Below are positions 21,809 through 34,689 of a stretch of 64,000 bases of DNA, piece by piece. How positions within the stretch are numbered: position 1 is the first letter of the stretch; every line of letters begins with the position of its first letter. Below the pieces are notes generated by a model. That model ran no database searches, was not told where the DNA came from, and saw only the letters and a program-made list of their open reading frames with translations. A program made the translations under genes and the position numbers. The stretch lies in contig CM064697.1 in assembly GCA_032717465.1 (NCBI GenBank), positions 1,402,501 through 1,466,500 on the forward strand, read 5' to 3'. This DNA comes from Coenobita brevimanus. Its lineage: Eukaryota; Arthropoda; Malacostraca; Decapoda; Coenobitidae.

Positions 21809-22879
21809 TGAAGACCACATGTAGCATCTTCACTTCGATGAGTCTCTCCACCTACCTACCTACAAGGGTATTATAAATTTCGCAAAGTCCTCTCTTCGTC
21901 GTTACTTACTCTTACTTTATTCACTTAGTTACTCACTTACCTACAAGAACATTATAAAATCTTGTAAATTCCATTCTGCACTTAACTACTTAAAATTATC
22001 AACCTACCGACAAGATTATACCTGTAAGAAAAACACGTGTAATTCTTCCTTTACTTCATATTCACTGTTTTCTCATCTGGACTCCTTCACTGTGTCATCC
22101 TCACGCTCACTGCAAGTCAAACAGCTCTTGAATCGACTCCTAATATCCCTGTTCTTATCTTCACATGCGGAAAGAGAGAGAGAGAGAGAGACCTATTAAT
22201 CAAGTTAGACACGGTATGAGAATTGGTCACTGTACCCGGAAAACGGAAGTCCATAGCAATCTCGCATCATCTGGTGAGTTTGCAACGAATATTTAAAGTG
22301 ATTAATTACACTGTAAGAAACGGTAGTACCCTCGCCTTTCTTGCTCTTTACTCCCATAGTATCATCAGCATTACAGACAACCTTAATTTTGTTTTGCGGA
22401 AATGAGGATTAGTCAGCAAAAATGCATTTGATGTTCACTGATTGCAGCTGAGTGTACTTCATGCCTTCTCACCACGACCCCTTCCCCAAATGGCTAATTT
22501 GATAAATCTCTCAATTTATACTTGCTAATTACATCCCATAAATGATACCTCCATCACTAACTGCAACGTTTAATTACATCTCTTGGTTCACCGATAAAAC
22601 GGTTTAAGTATAGGTTGGACACTCGTGAGGAACGTTTAATTTAGCCGTCTATTCCAACGCGTTAATATTTCACACACATTCTTTGTGAACGGTTGACTGC
22701 GGTTGCTGTGTATCATTAGATTCAGATAGGCTTTCGTTTTCATAATGTAGGTGGTAACGCTTTCTATCTGCCACCTTCCTCTCCCTGTCCTCTTCACCTC
22801 CTCCCACCTCCTATCGTCCACCTTCTCATCCTGTACCCTGCTTCTTTCCTCTCTCTTTCAGCATCAGCTTGCAGAATCG
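21809..22879. other. Unique sequence, no gene recognised
   Basis: Contains a short (GA)n at 22171-22190 and CTACCTACCTACAAG repeats near 21850. No exons recognised. Confidence 0.4.

Positions 22880-22958
<79 letters not shown>
22880..22958. repeat. (GT)n microsatellite
   Basis: About 39 units with one TTTGTG interruption near 22891. Confidence 0.97.
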
Positions 22959-22959
<1 letters not shown>

Positions 22960-23167
22960 TACCATCCCTCACCCTCCGAAACCTCTGAGCTCCACTTGAC
23001 TGAAGTAATTAATATTAATTTAATGTATTTCTTTAAATTGTTTCGATTTTTTTTTTTTTTTTTTTTGGTGTGTGTGTGGGGCAATAATTTACCCTCCAGT
23101 TTGGGAATGTAAAAAATTTAGATTATACTTGAATTTGTTTCGAATTGTGACGAAATAACGGTAGATT

Positions 23168-24843
23168 ACCAGTGGAGAAGGGAGAAAAAGTAAGCAAATG
23201 GAGAGAACACTTTAAGGATTTGTTGAACATAGAGAATGAAAGTAATGCGAGTATAAGTGGCCAGGGAATGGCTGAGAGAACGAGGGATGTGAGAAGGGAG
23301 GAAGAAATTAGTAGGATAGAAGTTGTGGAAGCAATAAAAAGAATCAAAAGGGGGAAAGCCCCAGGAATTGATGGAGTGTGTGGTAAGATGCTGAAGCATG
23401 GGGGAGAGATAGTAGTAGAATGGATGTGGAAGATGTGCATATTGAGCTGGGAGGAGGGTAAAGTCCCGGAGGATTGGAAGTCAGGTATAATTATTCCCCT
23501 GTACAAAAAAAGGAAAAAAAGAAGTGTGTGGTAATCATAGGGGCATTTTTCTTCTTGGTGTAATAAGAAGAGTATATGGCAGGATACTTATTGACAGAGT
23601 TAGGGAAACAAAAGAGGATGTTGGAGAAGAACAGGGAGGTTTTAGGACGGGAAGAGGTTGTGTAGATTAGATTTTCATTCCTAGGTCTTTAGTGGAAAAG
23701 TTTTTAGAGATGGGAAAGAAGTTGTATGCAGCCTTCATGGATTTGGAGAAAGCATGTGACAGGGTGGATAGACAAGGATTGTGGAAAGTATTAAGAATAT
23801 ATGGAGTAAATGGGAAGTTGTTGAATGCCGTGAAGAGTATGTATGAGGGTGCCAAGGCTGCAGTGCGTGTGGACAGTGAACTGAGTGATCTTTTTTTTAT
23901 TTGAAGGTTGGATTGAAACAGAGATGTGTCATGTCCCCATGGTTGTTCAGTCTGTATATGGATGGGATTATAAAAATGATACAAGGTAAGGCAGAGGATG
24001 TTGGAGCGGCCGTAATGAGAGAGGGCAGTGTTTGGAAACTCCCTGTATTGTTGTTTGCAGATGATATTGTGAGGCATGGTGAATGAGTTTAGGAAAGTGT
24101 GTAAGAAACGGAATCTACAGGTGAATGTAGGGAAGAGTAAAGTTATGGTCTTCGAAAGAAATGAAGTCACTGAATGCACAGTGAAACTGGGTGATTAGGA
24201 AATGGAAAATGTGAGTGCATTTAAGTACCTGGGTAATGTGATGAGTAAGGATGGAAGTTTAGATGGTGAAGTGCTTGAAAGAGTACAACAAGGAAGGCAG
24301 GCTGCTGGTTCTTTGAATGGAGTGATAAGAAACAGGGAAGTGAGCATGAAAGTGAAAATGTTACTGCATGGCAGTATGTGATACCAACTCTAACGTATGG
24401 AAGTGAAGCTTGGACCTTGTTGGAGGGACGGAAGTTAAGAGTGAGAACAGTGGAAATTAGTTATCTGAGGGGAGCATGTGGAGTCACATGGATGACTGAC
24501 TGACAAATTAGGAAGTGAAGGAGCGTTGTGGTGTGGATGTGGATGTGATAGGAAGCGTTAGGAGAAACACATTGTGGTAGTTTGGCAATGTGGAGAGGAT
24601 GGAGAGCGAGAGACTGACGAGAAGAGTGTATGTGTGTGAGGTGGAGGAGGGGAGAAGGAGGAGGAGGTCAAGGATGAGATGGAGGGATGAGAGTGGAGAG
24701 GTATATGAGAGAGGAGGGGTGTGTAGACTGGGAGCAGGTCAGTGAAACGGCCGGGGACAGGGAGACATGGAGGCAATTTGTTTGTGGCAACCCCTTACGG
24801 GATTAAGGCGTCTGGCAATAGAAAGATAAATAGATAGACGAAA
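23168..24843 (+). mobile_element. 5'-truncated LINE (RTE-like) with reverse transcriptase and GATA tail
   Basis: A 1.68 kb insertion covers most of the reverse transcriptase and the C-terminal region of a non-LTR retrotransposon. It starts inside the linker before the palm domain, so the endonuclease is missing. The coding part ends at TAA (24804-24806), and only about 37 bases follow, ending in AGAAAGATAAATAGATAGAC. A very short 3' UTR closed by a simple repeat is typical of RTE-like elements. Related 3' ends occur at 17281-17385. Multiple frameshifts and stops show that the copy is dead. Confidence 0.9.
23172..24806 (+). pseudogene. LINE reverse transcriptase pseudogene
   Basis: Blocks appear in the order of a LINE polymerase: WREHFKDLLNIENE (linker), GKAPGIDGVCGKMLKHGGE (fingers, about 23350), VPEDWKSGIIIPLYK, NHRGIFLL, EEQGGFRTGRGCVD, YAAFMDLEKACDRVDR (motif A, Asp at about 23740), GLKQRCVMSPWLFSLYMDG (motif B) and LLFADDIV (motif C, both Asp at 24060-24065). 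VNVGKSKVM, FKYLGNVMSKDGSLDGEV, LTYGSEAWTL and DRETWRQFVCGNPLRD follow. Catalytic aspartates are present, but motif B has R for the usual G (RQGC to KQRC). The frame is broken at an A run (about 23505-23520), by stops (for example after GRGCVD) and again after motif C. Not functional. Confidence 0.9.
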
Positions 24844-26984
24844 TAATCTACAGATTTCTACAGATTTTTTTGACATGTAGGTACAGATTTTCCAGAAAAT
24901 TTATTGGCAGCATTATGTTAATAAAGTTGTATATTTACATCAGTGCTAACAATATTTCTCACATACCACGCAATAAAAACTGTAAATAAGAGAAACAGTG
25001 GGTTCAGTATACCTTACAGCACTGCCGCAAATAGGAAAATAAAATTAATTAAAAAAAAAAAAAAATCGGGAATCTTACTTAAGTTATCCCTTAATGACTT
25101 GCGAGTATGGCTAACAACAGGTATCATAGAAAATGATACTCAAATAATTAAATTAATGTGAAAAACCTACTCATAGCCTCTTATTTACATCTTACTAGGA
25201 TTGTACGTATTTTATGCGCGCTGTTATTCATGCTAGGACAACAACAATCTTGCAATTATAAAATAGCTCAACCAAGAGGCATGATGTCAGTGTGGGAATG
25301 AACCTGAGAATTTCTTTTCGTATTTTTCCTTTATTTCCTGACTTACAACGCTTCTTATTATTTGCACATGCTTTTAAAACTTAAACTTGCTCAGTCACGC
25401 TCCACTGGCCTAAGTTTACGAATGTCTGATGCAATTCAAGCAACAAACAGTTGATGGAAGTTGACCTTGTAATTACCAGTGACCGATGGCAAGTATTAAG
25501 ATGGCCGCCGCTCAGTCGTGGGGTTGGTGTTTCGGTGTTTTTCTTTGTGTGTGTTGTGACCTTCAGAATCTTTCGAGGAACTGAGTGTTACCCAAGGACT
25601 CTTCAATATCTCCTGCTTGTGGTATGGTAAGAGCAGACCCTGGAAGCAATTATTTCTTCCGCAAATGACTACTGTAGAAACTTTTGTAGACCAAGCTGGT
25701 CCTTTTAAATCGCTCACTTTTCACTCCATATCTGAATCCCTTTAATTCTCATTCATAGCTATTTAACGTCACTGATCCACCCCTCCTTTTTTTAATACGC
25801 CTTTATAGTTGCTGCATGTCTGTTGAGTTAATGGTTATGATTTTCATCGAAGCTTTGCTATGGTAGCTGCACAAACCCAAGGTAGGTTTGTTTTCACCTG
25901 ACGGAAGTGGACTTTTTCGCACAGCTTGAACTCTAAGCTTGGAATTCGATGAGCCATGGTTATGTGATAGTAATGAGTCACCTTGATTAGTAGTTAAGGC
26001 AGCCCCCATCTGACTGCACTAAAATGAAAGAGGTTAAGGATCTTTGTCAGGTGAAAACAAATCGCCTATGACGCGTTCAGTTTCATTTACTCCCATTTTT
26101 GGTGTCATGTGTTATTATATCAGTCTAGTGTTTCAGGCCAAATATTGAGCGCATTTGTACTGTAATTCAATATTATGTAGATATTCCATTGTAACGTATT
26201 ATATAACGGGTGTAATAACGTTTACCCTCAATACTCAGTCTATGGTGCGGTATTTACTAAACGAAGCAGTAATTGCAACTTTGGTGTACCCTGATTCGAA
26301 GGTGTGTGTTTGGGGGAGGGGGGTTTGAAGCAGTGTTTCGTGTAGGTCAGCTCTCCCCCCTCCTCCCCCCCATTGCCAGTCTTCACCTCATCCCTGACGT
26401 CAAGTGCATTGTTCCTAAATCTTAAAGCCACAAAGTACCCAAGGCCTCTTGCACATGGGAGGGGCACTTTCCTTTATGAGTGACTACAAGAGAATAAAAA
26501 GGTGACTATTGAGGAAGTGGTGTTTCGAAGGCTTTTATCCCACCTAGAATACGACCCTTTGAATCACTTGCATCAGGGAGTAGTTCCTTGGCTTTGATTT
26601 CGTAAAAGCTCTTCCTTAGTGATTATTTTGGCTGTTATACCTTCATATTCTCTTGTAAGTTACTGATGGATGCATGTTGATATTATTAAGAAAATATAAT
26701 TATCCTACAATGGAACACTGCGGTGAAATACGCAAAGTGGCTAAGAAAGTGAAATATGCAAAATAAGCCGCTAAGGAAGAAGTGCTACGAAGTGCCAGCG
26801 AAAATATAGCCCATTGTGGATACAGGGGTGAGGAAGAAAGGAGGGGGGGGGGGAGATTTATGATCAGTTATCGTGAAATGAGGAGGCTTTCATACACTTG
26901 TTGACGGATTAATCATTAATATTACACTCGGGTATTACCGTTTATGCACTTTATGTCTTTTTAAACAATTTGAATACGGGTGAC
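24844..26984. other. AT-rich unique DNA, no gene recognised
   Basis: No repeats of note. At 25500 an AAGATGGCCGCCGCTCAG string resembles a start context and opens a 27-codon frame with a hydrophobic stretch (WCFGVFLCVCC), but nothing supports it as a gene. A poly-G run lies at 26841-26853. Confidence 0.4.
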
Positions 26985-27182
26985 GTCCATGTTAGTTTAG
27001 TCTCTGCTGCTATTAGGCAAATATATTCAGTGCCGGTTAGGTCACTCGTATTGAAGGGGTTTATTAAGGCTTTATCCCACTCCGTTTGTTCGAAAAGCCA
27101 GTCCGAAGTTAAAGTCGTTAGCAAATGGCAAGAATTAAAAAAAAAGATATCCCTGGGCTCAAAGGGTTTATTACAGCATAGA
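26985..27182. mobile_element. Family A element, forward half plus inverted half
   Basis: The forward half has ATTCAGTGCCGG and TCGTATTGAAGGGGTTTATT. The inverted half begins TTCGAAAAGCCAGTCCGAAG, contains TAAAGTCGTTAGCAAATGGC and ends CTCAAAGGGTTTATT. The halves meet at TTTGTTCGAAAAGCC, the same junction as at 59745-59765. Confidence 0.6.
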
Positions 27183-27632
27183 CTGCGTATTTAACACAAG
27201 CTAGTTTTAACATGCCGTATGAAGGAATAAACATATAAAGAAGAGGTGCTGGAAAGCCTCTAGTGGAAGAGAATACAAGCCTGTGTGTTTTGGCTGTAGT
27301 TCCAGGACCGAGATACGTGTAGTAGGAATACCCTGGGGAAGCATTCAGGAAGGAGCTTAACCACTTCTTTCTTTTCCTTCCTTTCTTTCCTTCGTTTTTT
27401 TTTTTTATGAAGTCTCTGTAGCTGTTAATTATTGTCAGATAAAATTTTGTTTGGTTCTGCAATTACCTCTTCAGTATAAATTCAAGTTTGGTTGTGAAGT
27501 GTTAGGTGTGCGTAGGAGTGAAAGTAGTGCACAAGGACAGTCAAATAATCTAGCACAGCTCAAGCTCAGTTGACAATATATCTCCTCTCTGATATGCAGT
27601 GTATGTCCATAAGTCTGAGTTTTTGGTTATGG

Positions 27633-27633
27633 T

Positions 27634-27701
<68 letters not shown>
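27633..27701. repeat. Compound (GT)n(GA)n microsatellite
   Basis: GT units change directly to GA units near 27658. Confidence 0.97.
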
Positions 27702-27704
<3 letters not shown>

Positions 27705-27721
27705 GCTCAATATAAGTAAGT

Positions 27722-28165
27722 GTGGATGATCAGTGTGGGGATGTGGGGGTGGGACAGCGTGTGTGGATGAATCATTATTGGTATATGTGGATGGTAGTGG
27801 ATGGGTCAGTATGTGTGGATGGGTCAGTATGTGTGAATGGTCCAATGTGGGTATGTGTGGATGGGTTAATATGGGTATGCATGGTTGGAGAATTGTACAG
27901 TATGTGGATGGGTCAGTATGCGAGGATGGGTCAAAATGTGTAAATGGGTCAGTATGTAAAGATGGGTTAGTATGTGTAAATGGGCCAGTGTGGGTATGTG
28001 TGGATGGGTCAGTATGTGTGGATGGGTCAGTATGTGAGGATGGGTCTGTATTTGTGGATGAGTCAGTATGTAAAGATGGATTAGCAGGTGTAGCTGGGCC
28101 AATGTGGGTATGTTTAGATGGGTTACTATGGGTATATGTGCATGGATCATTATGGGTAGCCTTTG
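27722..28165. repeat. Minisatellite, about 18-base unit
   Basis: Variants of TCAGTATGTGTGGATGGG recur for about 440 bases, with TATGGGTATGTGTGGATGG inserts. Frames stay open on both strands because the period is a multiple of three with few stops. I do not regard them as genes. Confidence 0.93.
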
Positions 28166-28643
28166 TGTGAATGAATGGGCATAGGCATACAAGTAAATGT
28201 GTGCTGGTGAAGAGGCTCTTAATATTGTACCACTTCCTCCACCGTCTCAGCTTCGTAGCATCTTAGCAAATGTTACTCATCACGTTACTATTCCTACTCT
28301 GAAATATAAGCATCTTCAGTGACCATCCTCAGTCCTTGTTGTCACTGGCTCAGTTGATGTGATACCATCATAAGTATGCAACCAGTCATCTTCTTTCACT
28401 TTGTTACCACGCCTATTGATGGAAAAGGAGCTACTTACGGTTCATTTGGCTAATACTTTTTTTTTTCTATTTCCCCTATAAAGTGATGATTCCTGGAGTC
28501 ATTACTTAGATATGTTTCTGAAAAGGTCTCAAGGGATGAATTAAAAGCAACAATAATAGGAGATTTTATGTGATAATCAATATTCTGTCCTTCCTTCCAT
28601 AATAACGTCAGTCTTGGAATCCAACCTGGAATAGATTGTTTTC

Positions 28644-28644
<1 letters not shown>

Positions 28645-28684
<40 letters not shown>

Positions 28685-28724
28685 TATTATTATTATTATT
28701 ATTATTGTTATTATTATTATTATT
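28645..28724. repeat. (TTA)n microsatellite
   Basis: About 26 ATT units with two single-base interruptions. Confidence 0.97.
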
Positions 28725-28830
28725 TTGTGCCTAATATTTACGGAAACTTTTTAGGAAAACCAGTACATAAGACACGAAAAGGTTTATGATGATGTGTTTT
28801 GCGTGGGAGGTCTGTTGGGCCTTAGCCACC

Positions 28831-28833
<3 letters not shown>

Positions 28834-28866
<33 letters not shown>

Positions 28867-29190
28867 TGTCACAACACTCACTCTCAAGCCCCCCCCCCTC
28901 ATACACACACAAACATTCATATACGCACTCGATCATCAGAATACACACTCATCCACCACCACTCAAACACTGTCTTCTTCCCTTCCCCTGACACACATTC
29001 AGCCACAACACAGTCATCCACCACTCTACAGTCACCACCAGAACATCATCCACCACTCTACAGTCACCACCAGAACACTCAACACACTCCATCATTACCC
29101 CTAAGCTTATCCTTCACTACGCTTATTCACAACACTCCACCACCACCACGCTCAGCCTTCATCTCACTCTACCACAACACTCAGACATAA

Positions 29191-29281
<91 letters not shown>
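28834..29281. repeat. (AC)n arrays flanking CAC-rich DNA
   Basis: (AC)n occurs at 28834-28864 and 29191-29281. Between them a 32-base unit (TCATCCACCACTCTACAGTC start) is perfectly duplicated at 29014-29045 and 29046-29077. Confidence 0.95.
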
Positions 29282-29283
<2 letters not shown>

Positions 29284-29870
29284 TGTTTAGTCACACCTCA
29301 GAAGTGAATTGGATCCCTGGCTTCCCACACACCACGCACCACACACTCTGCCACAACATATTGCACCAGCACCACCACACACTACCACAACACACTCCAC
29401 CACCTCATTCTACGGCAGTGTACTCCACTACTACCACCACCACAGTACTTCAATCACACTTTGCTATCAAACTCTGCCGCAATTGCACTCCACCACCACC
29501 ATACTCCACTCCCACAGCAAACTATAGTGTTACCATCACACTACTGCCACCACACTCTACCACAATACAGTCTACTATAACCACACTCCACCCTCCCCAC
29601 CGCACCCTGTCATAACACGCTCCATCACCAATACACTCTAACAATACATTCCATCCTTAACCATATTCTACCACAACACTTCAGTACTCCACACTACCAC
29701 AATACACTCCATCCCCGCACTCAGTTACAACACACTCCACATCCACCGTGCTGTACCACAACACACTCCTTCACCACATTCCTTCACAACGAACCGACGA
29801 ACCCACTTACCACCATACACCCACACAACAGTCGACAACACACTCTCACACACTCAGTGTTATCATTGGC
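29282..29870. repeat. CAC/ACA-rich low-complexity region
   Basis: ACACTCCACCACCAC and ACCACAACACACTCC variants dominate. It looks like a diverged extension of the neighbouring minisatellite. Confidence 0.8.
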
Positions 29871-30234
29871 AAGCGTTTTTTTTTTCCCCCTCAGCAAAAT
29901 ATTACAGAGGCTTTCACAGACTGAAGCACAGGACTAAGATCCAAATATAAATTTACGATGAATTTCCTGTCGTTAAAATGATTTGTTATTGCAGGAAGGA
30001 CAAGGCAAGAGGAGCACAGAGTCTTCCCATGATTCTTGCCCTTCCCGTAAAAACAAATACTTAACGCAGGCATTTGGTCGTAAGTGTGTGAATTCAGGTC
30101 CTGGTTTGCTGAGGTTCCCCAGCTTGTTTGAAGGAGTCTCTTAAGGATATAATACTTCCTTTACTTTCTTATTTTTCATAGAATTTGATGTGGATGTGCA
30201 AGGGATATAGAGTTTATATTTCTTTATTGCTTCC

Positions 30235-30362
30235 ACCCATTCAGTACGATGACATCTATTTCAGTTTATACTTGCTTGCTGCATACTACTTTAATAGCTG
30301 TATTAAAATATCTGGAAGTGACAAGAATAATCTACAATCAGTCATCGTACTGAGGGGGTTAA
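30235..30362 (+). mobile_element. Family A element, best-preserved termini (128 bases)
   Basis: Starts ACCCATTCAGTACGATGAC and ends GTCATCGTACTGAGGGGGTT then AA, near-perfect inverted repeats of about 18 bases. The interior is AT-rich and non-coding. The TTAA at the right end may be a target duplication or part of the element. Confidence 0.75.
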
Positions 30363-31602
30363 ATAGCCCTTTCTGTATTTTTATTTGGCTTGGTGGTGTG
30401 TGTTGAAGATTAGTATGCCCTATTTTTCGTTGTTCTTTCCTGTTAGGGCGGAAGTGGCAGCTGACGTTGATAGTTGAGTCAGATCTCGCCTCAGATGTCC
30501 TCTTGGTGCTTGCTAGTTATCCTTGGTGGTGATAAAATCAGGGATAAAGGTTGGCCTACTATTTTACACTAGGGGCATGTTCGTCATCTTCCTTCCTGAC
30601 ACATCATATCGAAGAGAATCATCTGTAGGCAAAGAAACATAGCAAGCCTTTCTCAGCATAGGAGTGTTAGTCAGCAGAGGGATGTAAATAGGAGTGAAAT
30701 ATCAGGCGAACTTTTGCCCCCAACTGTATTAACATGGTGACCGACGAAAATATCGGCGGTTTTTATCAAACCTGAAAGTGCAAAAGGATAGAGAAACCCC
30801 AAGTTTCATAGAGTTGTTTTTGGAACTGTTATGAGTATTAAATATGTTTCGCTAGCGTGCCACGTTACAGTGCTCATGCAGGAGCCAAGACCCAAAATAC
30901 TCGTACACCTTACTTTTATAATGGGTTTAACGAAGGACAGTCAAATCTAGGGGCGTGCCATCCCCTTCTTGGTCTGATTTAATAATATGAACACATGCAT
31001 TTGTCTGAAGAGCCTCAGAGGCATTAGAAGCAGTCATATTTCTGAAGTGACCAAAAGCAACATTAAGTACCTTAAACAAAGATTTTTGAAAATGTGTTGT
31101 AAAACGAAAAACAGTCGATCCCGTGAGGCTTTATACAGCAAAGAAATTGATGACTGTTCATGCTTACAGAATTGTATTTGTCAAGACATTAACCCTGTAT
31201 CCGCTAATTACCAGCTTTGAATTTTATTTTGCTTTATGGCAGACGATTTTCACAGAGATTGGAGAAATCAGGGGAAGTAAAAATGTTTCATAAATTATGT
31301 CAGCTAATATTAACAGCTTTGCATTTTATTCCAGCAAACACCAGTCAACATGATGCACCTTATACAGCAACTAAAGGATCAAGTGGCCATAGCGTGTAGT
31401 ACAGTGTGGAGTGACAGTAGCCAGCAGGCAGTCATCAGGGTGTGAGTACAAAATTTTTGTACAGTACCGGTATGTAAAAGTAAGGAACAAGTGCGCCACG
31501 ATATTACACCCTGAAGAGTTACTTCCATCCCGGTTGCACTTGTAATCAGTTTGATTATATGACTGCATATTTTCATCCCTAATCTTAATTGATAAATTTG
31601 GG

Positions 31603-31634
<32 letters not shown>

Positions 31635-32913
31635 ACAATATCAGGCTCACGTGGCAGTTTCGGATACATTGGCTGTTTGGACAGGTTCTGGGGGTGACTG
31701 ATGTGATGGAATTTTCATCGTGAATAAATCCTTCACATACATTTCAGTATCGTAAGAGAGTAGATTGGCATAAAGGAAAACTCAGTTCCCCATGTGGCCT
31801 AATATCGTGGAGCTATTGTTCTTTACCTTTACCTCTAATATATGTGTATGTTGCACACACATATTCATTTAATTTTCATACTTCTTATTTCTGTGTGTAT
31901 CTTTTAGTGGGCTAAACCTAATGGGATAAGTAAAGGCATAGTATGTAACAGAGTTTTTGAGATCATTTATTTAAGAGAAAACATACTGTTTGTGTCTACG
32001 ACACCTGTGTATCCTAAGTACAGTACAAACAACATGGATGACGTCACGGTTGTCACACACCTGGGACGCTCGGCGGGCGGCGCTGGTGGCGGGGCGGTGG
32101 AGGGATGGCAAGAGCGGTATACTTTATCTCAACGCTACAGTAATTATTAAGATAAAATATGCCTTAATATCTACACAGTACTGCCCTCTCTTATCTCACT
32201 AACTTTATGGAGGAGGTAGAGACCAAGGGTAGCATATAAATACCACATAGTCCCTTTATTCCTGCATAAAATATGTGAGGCAAGGTGAGGCGTGGCTGTC
32301 CAGGGAGTGTTGTGTTGTGTTGTGCTGTGTTGCGGTGTGCTGCCATGTGGCCCCCTCCCCTCCCCGCCCTGCCAGCCTCGCCCCTCTTTGTACACTTGTT
32401 GGCGGAACCTGTACACGTGGGGGGCCCGGGCGGTCACCGGGGCGTCTGCACTACATTCATTTCTCCACGGCAGCAGCTAAACTTTTACAAACAAAACAAC
32501 AGTCAGTACAGCTGTGAGTGCGGGAGGCTGCAGGTGCAGTGGTCAGGTCAGCCTGCCGCTCTGAACTAGGTCGCGGTACAAGGGGGGGAAACAGGAAAAC
32601 AGGCACAAGTATTTTACAGCAGTCGTTTCGGATGGTAACACGATGACCTGTTAACTTGAGTCCGTGGGATATTGAGTTCATGAGCAGCAGGGTAGGTTTT
32701 TTTTAGACCTGTTGAGTGTAGATGTTCAGATTCTGGGGTTTTCAGCATTAAGTACTTGTAGGGAAGGCGTCTGGAAGGAACCCCACCCTATTTTGTGCAC
32801 CACTTCTTTTGATTTGACTCGATATGTGATCTGCCGTATCATTACTCAAATGTGTATCGCTACCTCCCTCCTGTGGGCGCCGACAAAGGGACAGGTGATG
32901 ATCTGGATGAGTT
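30363..32913. other. Unique DNA with one poly-T run, no gene recognised
   Basis: A possible weak family A copy (TTAACCCTGTATCC with ATGGCAGACGATTTTC) lies at 31190-31270. T26-type run at 31610-31634. A GC-rich island with a CRE-like site lies at 32038-32110. The region is downstream of the seven-up gene. Confidence 0.4.
32039..32046. promoter_or_regulatory. CRE-like palindrome TGACGTCA
   Basis: Perfect cAMP-response-element octamer at the left edge of a GC-rich island. Another perfect copy is at 34591-34598. Function is untested and an 8-mer can occur by chance. Confidence 0.3.
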
Positions 32914-32938
32914 TTTATTTGTTATTTATTTATTTATT
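32914..32938 (-). terminator. Candidate polyadenylation signals for seven-up
   Basis: On the minus strand four overlapping AATAAA hexamers occur here. They are the first canonical signals I find downstream of the seven-up stop codon (35298), which would give a 3' UTR of about 2.4 kb. A variant signal nearer the stop cannot be excluded. Confidence 0.3.
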
Positions 32939-33320
32939 TTTAGGATTTAGTTCATTACAAAATCCGAGACTGTCCTCAACTTTGTGCACCACTGAATGAG
33001 GGACTGTCTATCATATCGGGACAGCTAAAACGTCCACCAAGCCACCCTCCACTCTCTCTTGCAATCCTAGTAGTTCGTGTGTGGATCTGGTGGTGTATAT
33101 TTAGGGAAAATGTGGAAATCATAGCTTATTTAGTTACTTCCCGTATTTCGTTTAAGCGAATGCAATAGCATGTCGTCAGTATGAATAGAATGATAAATAT
33201 TTCGTGAAAGTGTGGACAGGATAGCATGTTTTTCGTGTCAACAGATGTTATATAATGTATTTGTGTAAGTACAGCTTTACTGTATGCGTTTGCTATGCAG
33301 GGATGATGATTATTTCTATT

Positions 33321-33325
<5 letters not shown>

Positions 33326-33390
<65 letters not shown>

Positions 33391-34036
33391 TTCAGTGTGA
33401 AATTAAGCATATGAATGAGCCGCGTATACACAAGAGGGGCACGTGAGAGAATGTTAGTGGGTTGTGAGGGAGGAGACTGTGGGCGAGGTGGGCGTGAAAA
33501 AGTGGGCAAGTGTAGGGATGGGCATGTAAAGTGAGTGGGAAGTCAAATTATATAAGGCTGGGTATGCCTGATGGCAGGACATAAGAGAGTTAAATAGCAA
33601 ATGACGTAAGATGAGGTTGAGAGGCGAGTGAGAATGAGTATGAATGAAGGGAAGTTAAGGGTGTAGGTGAAGATGTGGATATAGACGTGAACAGATGTGA
33701 ATGATAGATGTAGGTGAGGGTGTGGGTAAATGCTGCAGGTGTGGGTACGGCTGTCAGGGTGTTTGGTTCGTGTAGTAGGTGTGGTGTGGGAAGGCTGTGG
33801 ATGACTGTGTAGGTGATGGGTGAAGGAGTTAGTATGTGAGTGTGGGTGTAGCATGGATGGAAAAGGGTGGGACAGATTTTTTGTGAAATTTATAGGGTGG
33901 GCGTAATAAGGTTAGGTGAGAGAGATGGGAGGTGTACGGGTGGATGGTGTATAGGAAGTAGGGGTGTGGTGAAGGGATGTGAGTGTGGAGGGGACGGCTG
34001 GTGAAGGGTGTAAAGATGGGTGATAATATGGGTAGC

Positions 34037-34072
<36 letters not shown>
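33326..34072. repeat. (TG)n arrays and GT-rich minisatellite
   Basis: (TG)n at 33326-33389 and 34043-34072 bracket a 650-base G/T/A-rich stretch of diverged GTGGGTGTAGGTGATG-like units. Proline/histidine frames on the minus strand only reflect this. Confidence 0.9.
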
Positions 34073-34073
<1 letters not shown>

Positions 34074-34590
34074 GGGTGTGGGTGTGAGGTGGTTGCAGCA
34101 GGGGAGGCAGTGTAGGGTGGGAGGGTGGCCGGGGGGGCTTTCTCTGACTGTACACGTGAGGTGCCGGGCCGACCCACACTCCGACCCGAAAATAATCTTA
34201 CAGTATAATATATACAAAATATACACTAATAGAAAATATCTTCGTATTGTCGTGTGTTCCGGAGCGTCTCTACGTTATCACATCAACAAAAACAGAGCGA
34301 GAACATGGGCACTGCAGGTTGTTATTTCGTGTGTAGTAATTCTTTCTCTTCGTTGAATACACTAATTTTGTATTTTAGTGTTTCGTTCATTTTTCCTGAT
34401 GATGAACACTAAATTTTGTGTTTCAGATGCACACTTACGATAACAATGAGTTTGGCCCACAGGCAATATTTTACTGATTACAAATGTTGGTGTACCGGTA
34501 TTGGCTCCTCGTGTCTGAGAATCATTGTAGTCCTCACGAGAATTGTCCACCTCGTTGCGGTACAAAAGTTTGAACGAGTGAGGCAGTCAG

Positions 34591-34598
34591 TGACGTCA
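34591..34598. promoter_or_regulatory. CRE-like palindrome TGACGTCA
   Basis: Second perfect octamer, in a TCAGTGACGTCATTAACT context just below the GC-rich seven-up 3' region. Confidence 0.3.
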
Positions 34599-34689
34599 TT
34601 AACTGGGATCACCGCACCTGTCGTAGCAGCTGTGTTCTGCAGTGTCACTTCGTCTGCAGGTGCTGAGTCCTGGCTCTAGCCGCACTGAG

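Noticed and set aside
23667..24179. 170-residue minus-strand frame
   Set aside because: Antisense shadow of the LINE reverse transcriptase on the plus strand.
25500..25583. Short gene with a signal-peptide-like start (MAAAQSWGWC)
   Set aside because: The frame closes after 27 codons, there is no clear donor site, and no family support.
28834..29281. CRISPR-like array of regular repeats
   Set aside because: Repeats are dinucleotides and a 32-base tandem duplication with no spacers, in a eukaryotic context.
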